Shown: one piece after another, positions 46,818-50,732 of the stretch
How the letters are laid out: each line of letters starts with the position of its first letter
How positions within the stretch are numbered: position 1 is the first letter of the stretch
Source of the DNA: Candidatus Choladousia intestinavium
Lineage (GTDB): Bacteria; Bacillota; Clostridia; Lachnospirales; Lachnospiraceae
Length of the DNA: 50,732 bases
Direction: 5' to 3'
NCBI GenBank assembly: GCA_018712785.1
Contig: DVGK01000081.1
Location: 1 to 50,732 of the forward strand
The notes under the pieces: generated by a model
Seen by the model: the letters and a program-made list of their open reading frames with translations, nothing else
The model's database searches: none
What the model was told of the DNA's origin: nothing
Translations under genes and position numbers: made by a program

Positions 46818-48707
46818 TTACTCGAGCTCAAAGGCGCCTGTGTAGAGCTGATAGTATTTTCCTTTTTCCGCAATCAGGCTCTGGTGATCGCCGCGCTCAA
46901 TAATGCGTCCGTGCTCCAGCACCATGATCACGTCAGAGTTCTGTACAGTAGAAAGACGATGGGCGATTACAAATACGGTACGTCCCACCATCAGAGCATC
47001 CATACCCCGCTGCACAATCGCCTCTGTACGCGTATCAATGGAGGAGGTAGCCTCATCCAGTATCATGACAGGCGGATCGGCTACAGCGGCTCTGGCAATG
47101 GAAATCAGCTGTCTCTGGCCCTGGGAGAGATTATCCTGGGTTCCGGAGATCACTGTGTTGTATCCTTCCGGAAGACGCGTAATAAAATCATGAGCGCCGG
47201 CCAGTTTTGCAGCCTGAATACATTCCTCATCGGTGGCTTCCAGTTTCCCGTACCGGATGTTATCCATAACCGTGCCGGTGAACAGGTTTGTATCCTGAAG
47301 TACGATTCCCATGGATCGCCTGAGATCTGCTTTCTTGATCTTATTAATATTGATACCGTCATAGCGGATCTTTCCGTCCGCGATATCATAGAATCGATTC
47401 AGAAGATTTGTAATCGTGGTCTTTCCGGCTCCTGTAGCTCCTACAAATGCCACCTTCTGACCGGGTTTCGCATACAGAGTGATATTGTGAAGGACAATTT
47501 TCTTTGAGGTATATCCGAAGTCCACATCAAAGAGACGCACATCCCCGGCCAGCTTTGTATATGTGACTGTTCCGTCCGCTTTGTGGGGATGCTTCCAGGC
47601 CCACATGCCGGTGCGTTCCTGGCATTCTGTAATCTCTCCGTTTACCTCTTTCGCATTGACAAGAGTTACATATCCGTCGTCTGTCTCAGGAACTTCGTCC
47701 AGTAGGGTAAAGATACGGTCAGCTCCTGCCAGCGCCATAACCACAGAGTTTACCTGATTGGAAACCTGAGAAATGTTTCCGCAGAACTGCTTTGTCATAT
47801 TCAGGAAAGGAACCACAATACTGATGCTGAAAGCCATCCCCGAGACGCTTACATTGGGAGCGTTGGTCAGCAGCAGAGTTCCCCCCACCAGCGCAACAAT
47901 CACGTACAGCACATTGCCAATATTGGCAAGAATCGGCATCAGCATATTAGCAAACCGGTTCGCGCTCTCCGCGTCCCTGAACAGCTGTTCATTGATCTGA
48001 TCAAAAGCCTTTTTGCTTTCCTCTTCGTGATTAAAGACCTTGATAACCTTCTGGCCGTTCATCATTTCCTCGATAAACCCTTCTGTCTTACCGATGGTTT
48101 TCTGCTGAGCGAGGAAGAAGCGCGCAGAGCTGCCGCCTACTTTTTTTGTTGCCAGAAGCATGACTACCACTCCGCAGAGGATCAGGAGCGTCAGCCAAAG
48201 GCTGTAATACAGCATAATGCACAGAACCGTAATTACAGTTACTGCCGAGATCATAAGCTGCGGGATACTCTGTGAGATCATCTGACGAAGAGTATCAATA
48301 TCGTTTGTGTAATAGCTCATGATGTCGCCGTGGTTATGGGTGTCAAAATACCGGATCGGAAGTTTTTCCATGGTGCTGAACATTTTTTCACGGAGCTTCA
48401 TAAGGAATCCCTGAGTGATCACAGCCATCATCTGATTAAAGGCAAACCCTGCAATCAGAGAGAGAACATAAAAGGTGATAAGGATGGACACCAGGCGGAG
48501 AATCTGTTCAGATACGGCAGACCAGTCGCCGCTTTGCCAGTTTTGTTCCACCACAGCGATAATATTCTGCATAAATACTGAGGGGATGGAACTGACAACC
48601 GCATTAAAAAGGATACAGCCAATGACTACCGGCATCATGACCGGATAAAACTCAAATAAGGTCTTTATCAAACGTTTTACAGTATGTTTTCTGCTACTCA
48701 TTGTCAT
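46818..48707 (-). CDS. ABC exporter half-transporter with canonical ATPase site (minus-strand pair, second gene)
   Basis: This 629-residue half-transporter has membrane helices over residues about 20-330 and an extra insert before the nucleotide-binding domain (residues near 345-395, TECQERTGMWAWKHPHK). Walker A is GATGAGKTT, the Q-loop VLQDTNLFTGTV, the signature NLSQGQRQLISIARA, Walker B VMILDEATSSID with the catalytic Glu, and the H-loop IAHRLST. The ATG at 48707 is preferred (AAGGCAGG upstream), overlapping the end of the preceding gene by 14 bases; a longer frame from 48752 is less likely. It pairs with the degenerate subunit upstream in the operon. Substrate unknown, probably multidrug or peptide. 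Confidence 0.92.
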   Translation of the reverse strand: MTMSSRKHTVKRLIKTLFEFYPVMMPVVIGCILFNAVVSSIPSVFMQNIIAVVEQNWQSGDWSAVSEQILRLVSILITFYVLSLIAGFAFNQMMAVITQGFLMKLREKMFSTMEKLPIRYFDTHNHGDIMSYYTNDIDTLRQMISQSIPQLMISAVTVITVLCIMLYYSLWLTLLILCGVVVMLLATKKVGGSSARFFLAQQKTIGKTEGFIEEMMNGQKVIKVFNHEEESKKAFDQINEQLFRDAESANRFANMLMPILANIGNVLYVIVALVGGTLLLTNAPNVSVSGMAFSISIVVPFLNMTKQFCGNISQVSNQVNSVVMALAGADRIFTLLDEVPETDDGYVTLVNAKEVNGEITECQERTGMWAWKHPHKADGTVTYTKLAGDVRLFDVDFGYTSKKIVLHNITLYAKPGQKVAFVGATGAGKTTITNLLNRFYDIADGKIRYDGININKIKKADLRRSMGIVLQDTNLFTGTVMDNIRYGKLEATDEECIQAAKLAGAHDFITRLPEGYNTVISGTQDNLSQGQRQLISIARAAVADPPVMILDEATSSIDTRTEAIVQRGMDALMVGRTVFVIAHRLSTVQNSDVIMVLEHGRIIERGDHQSLIAEKGKYYQLYTGAFELE

Positions 48708-50436
48708 CACCTGCCTTATTCTGAGAGGTATAAACTTCCTGATAGATCTCATTGTTCTTCAGGAGCTCTTCATGGGTACCGACAGCCTGAATGGTTCCTT
48801 TGTCCATGACCAGGATCCGGTCCGCATCCTGTACAGAGGAAATTCTCTGCGCAATGATAATTTTCGTTGTATCCGGAAGATATTCGCGGAAAGCCTTACG
48901 GATCAGGGCGTCAGTCTTCGTATCCACTGCGCTGGTAGAGTCATCCAGGATCAGGATTTTGGGCTTTTTCAGCAGAGCTCTGGCAATGCAGAGACGCTGT
49001 TTCTGGCCGCCGGAAACGTTGGTGCCGCCCTGTTCGATATAAGTATCGTAGCCATCTGGAAACTGGGAAATGAACTCATCTGCCTGGGCCAGTCTGCAGG
49101 CTTCCACCAACTCTTCGTCAGAGGCGTCTTTATTTCCCCAGCGGAGATTCTCTTTAATGGTTCCGGAAAACAATACGTTTTTCTGAAGAACTACAGCCAC
49201 CATATCTCTGAGTGTTTCCAGGTCATATTCACGGACGTCTCTGCCGCCTACTTTTACCACACCTTCGGTGGCATCGTAGAGGCGGGAGATCAGCTGAATC
49301 AGAGAGGTCTTTGAGGAACCGGTTCCTCCGATAATGCCGATGGTCTCTCCGGAACGGATATGAAGATCAATATTTGCCAAAGCCATTTTTTCTGCCTTGG
49401 CAGAATACTTAAAGTTTACATGGTCAAAGTCGATAGAACCATCCGGAATCTCATAAACAGGATTTTCCGGATCAGCCAGCGTACTTTTCTCATCCAGAAC
49501 CTCGGCAATACGCTGAGCGGATTCACTGGCCATGGTGATCAGTACGAATACCATAGAGAGCATCATCAGTGAGCTGAGAATCTGAAAGCTGTATGTAAGA
49601 AGAGAAGAAAACTGTCCAACGTCCAGATCAAGGCCTCTGCTGGTTATGATAGTATAGGAACCAAAGGAAAGGACGAAGGACATTACCGTGTACATGCAGA
49701 ACTGCATCATGGGATTGTTTAAAGCAAGAATCCGTTCTGCCCTGGTAAAGTCATTGCATACGTCCTGAGCGGCAGCCGCAAATTTCTTTTCCTCATAATT
49801 CTCCCGAACGAAAGCCTTAACTACGCGAATTCCTTTGATGTTTTCCTGAATGGAGCTGTTCAGATTGTCATATTTTTTGAATACTCTTTTAAAAAGCGGC
49901 ATTGTCTTGCGGATAACCAGCCCCAGGCCAATTGCCAGAATGGGAATCACAACCAGGAAAATCAATCCCATTTTTCCACCCATGAGAAACGCCATGCAGA
50001 AGGCAAAGACGAGCATCAGGGGACAGCGGATGGCAGTCCTGACAATCATCATGTATGCAAGCTGTACGTTCATTACGTCTGTAGTCAGACGTGTTACCAG
50101 GGATGATGTAGAAAAACGATCGATGTTTTCAAAAGAATAAGTTTGGATATTATAGAACATATCCTTACGAAGATTTTTTGCAAATCCGCAGGCTGCGGTA
50201 GCACAGTAAGAACCGGCCACAGCGCCGAACGTCAGAGACAGAGTAGCCATTACAATCAGCAGAGCTCCGTACCTTGCAATCACATCCAGACCACAGCCTG
50301 CCTTGATCTGGTTTACTAGTCTTGCGATAATAAATGGAATAATACATTCCATGACAACTTCCATGGAAACAAACAGCGGCGCTTTAAGAGAAGCCGATTT
50401 GTATTCCCGAATGCTGCCCATTAGTTTTTTGATCAC
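48694..50436 (-). CDS. ABC exporter half-transporter with degenerate ATPase site (minus-strand pair, first gene)
   Basis: This 580-residue half-transporter begins MIKKLMGSIREYKSASLKAP and has six membrane helices and a nucleotide-binding domain. Walker A reads GGTGSSKTS, the Q-loop VLQKNVLFSGTI, the signature NVSGGQKQRLCIARA, Walker B ILILDDSTSAVD and the H-loop IIAQRISS. The catalytic Glu is Asp and the switch His is Gln, so its ATP site is inactive in two ways. Its partner has a complete set, as expected for a heterodimer. The GTG at 50436 is chosen, with GGAGAG eight bases upstream; a GTG at 50445 is too near that site. It is the first gene of the minus-strand operon. Confidence 0.92.
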   Translation of the reverse strand: MIKKLMGSIREYKSASLKAPLFVSMEVVMECIIPFIIARLVNQIKAGCGLDVIARYGALLIVMATLSLTFGAVAGSYCATAACGFAKNLRKDMFYNIQTYSFENIDRFSTSSLVTRLTTDVMNVQLAYMMIVRTAIRCPLMLVFAFCMAFLMGGKMGLIFLVVIPILAIGLGLVIRKTMPLFKRVFKKYDNLNSSIQENIKGIRVVKAFVRENYEEKKFAAAAQDVCNDFTRAERILALNNPMMQFCMYTVMSFVLSFGSYTIITSRGLDLDVGQFSSLLTYSFQILSSLMMLSMVFVLITMASESAQRIAEVLDEKSTLADPENPVYEIPDGSIDFDHVNFKYSAKAEKMALANIDLHIRSGETIGIIGGTGSSKTSLIQLISRLYDATEGVVKVGGRDVREYDLETLRDMVAVVLQKNVLFSGTIKENLRWGNKDASDEELVEACRLAQADEFISQFPDGYDTYIEQGGTNVSGGQKQRLCIARALLKKPKILILDDSTSAVDTKTDALIRKAFREYLPDTTKIIIAQRISSVQDADRILVMDKGTIQAVGTHEELLKNNEIYQEVYTSQNKAGDDNE

Positions 50437-50613
50437 TAGCCTCACTCTCCAATCTTTACAATAAAAAAATAACGATGCAAATGTTAATCAAAATCTGAAA
50501 ATACTGCTGTATCTTTCTTCGCCCCTCCGGGCAAAGCCAAGGCAGAACAGAACAGGCTTCTCCATGGCTGATGATTAGCACACACCATTATTTCTTATTT
50601 AATAATCTATTTC
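50437..50613 (-). other. 5' untranslated region of the minus-strand exporter operon
   Basis: This region contains an 8-bp hairpin (CTTTGCCC/GGGCGAAG, 50517-50536) without a T-run, and two short frames without ribosome sites. No terminator like those of the plus-strand exporter is present. The 50643-50732 stretch to the window end shows nothing recognisable. Confidence 0.5.
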
Positions 50614-50642
50614 ATTGTAACCTTAATCAGGGAATAAATCAA
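50614..50642 (-). promoter_or_regulatory. Promoter of the minus-strand exporter operon
   Basis: On the minus strand TTGATT (50642-50637), 17 bp, TACAAT (50619-50614). The leader would be about 170 nt. Confidence 0.65.
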
Positions 50643-50732
50643 GACTGAACTTTACAGAAAAAGAGACAAAAAACTATACGACTGTTCAAATGGTTTACAG
50701 CAACTGCTTCAGGAATATAAACCCACCTGCAT

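Noticed and set aside
50484..50588. 34-codon leader-like ORF upstream of the minus-strand exporter genes
   Set aside because: No ribosome site precedes its ATG and the following hairpin has no T-run, so there is no support for an attenuator like that of the plus-strand pair. A 25-codon frame from 50565 fails for the same reason.

Overview
The window looks like a chromosome segment of a gut-type Clostridia, most likely a member of the Lachnospiraceae. The basis is strong AGGAGG ribosome binding sites, TTGACA/TATAAT promoters with 17-bp spacers, many RbsABC-type sugar importers, a B12-dependent ribonucleotide reductase and Glu/Ala/Thr-rich linkers after signal peptides. The assignment is an inference from gene style; no rRNA or tRNA is present to confirm it. 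I see no CRISPR array, insertion sequence or phage gene.

Region 1 (1-6900) holds the end of a sugar importer (permease tail and binding protein), a secreted alkaline phosphatase, a YibE/F membrane protein and a class II (adenosylcobalamin) ribonucleotide reductase. Region 2 (6900-26450) is a large carbohydrate-catabolism block. It has a DeoR regulator, a complete RbsABC-type importer (binding protein, ATPase, permease), an RpiR regulator, and two modules pairing FGGY kinases, class II aldolases and a PfkB kinase. A second block follows: FGGY kinase, IclR regulator, FucI-fold isomerase, split dihydroxyacetone-type kinase (DhaK, DhaL), RpiB-type isomerase, DUF1349 protein, hotdog thioesterase and a sodium/solute symporter. 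The genes fit import of a rare sugar or polyol, phosphorylation and aldol cleavage, with a side branch through a short ketose such as erythrulose. The actual substrates cannot be read from sequence.

Region 3 (26388-28942) has an AraC regulator convergent with the symporter, a DapF-like protein in which both catalytic cysteines are serine, and a GNAT acetyltransferase. Region 4 (28995-41964) is a nonribosomal peptide cluster. A 2487-residue synthetase reads C-A-T-C-A-T-R and is followed by a histidine kinase, an HD-GYP response regulator, an acyl-activating AMP ligase and an acyl carrier protein. The predicted product is an N-acyl dipeptide aldehyde, a type known from reductase-ended synthetases of gut Clostridia. 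No phosphopantetheinyl transferase is visible.

Region 5 (41973-50732) has two heterodimeric ABC exporters, one on each strand, with a TetR regulator between them. The plus-strand pair sits behind its own promoter, a 31-codon leader ORF, a terminator, an 8-codon mini-ORF and a second terminator. This resembles ribosome-mediated attenuation as known for BmrCD of Bacillus subtilis, but in tandem.

The signals most worth following are the tandem attenuator (41973-42440), a 69-nt structured leader shared by two unrelated genes (15431-15499 and 28327-28395), the Ser/Ser DapF homologue, and the c-di-GMP phosphodiesterase two-component pair inside the NRPS operon.
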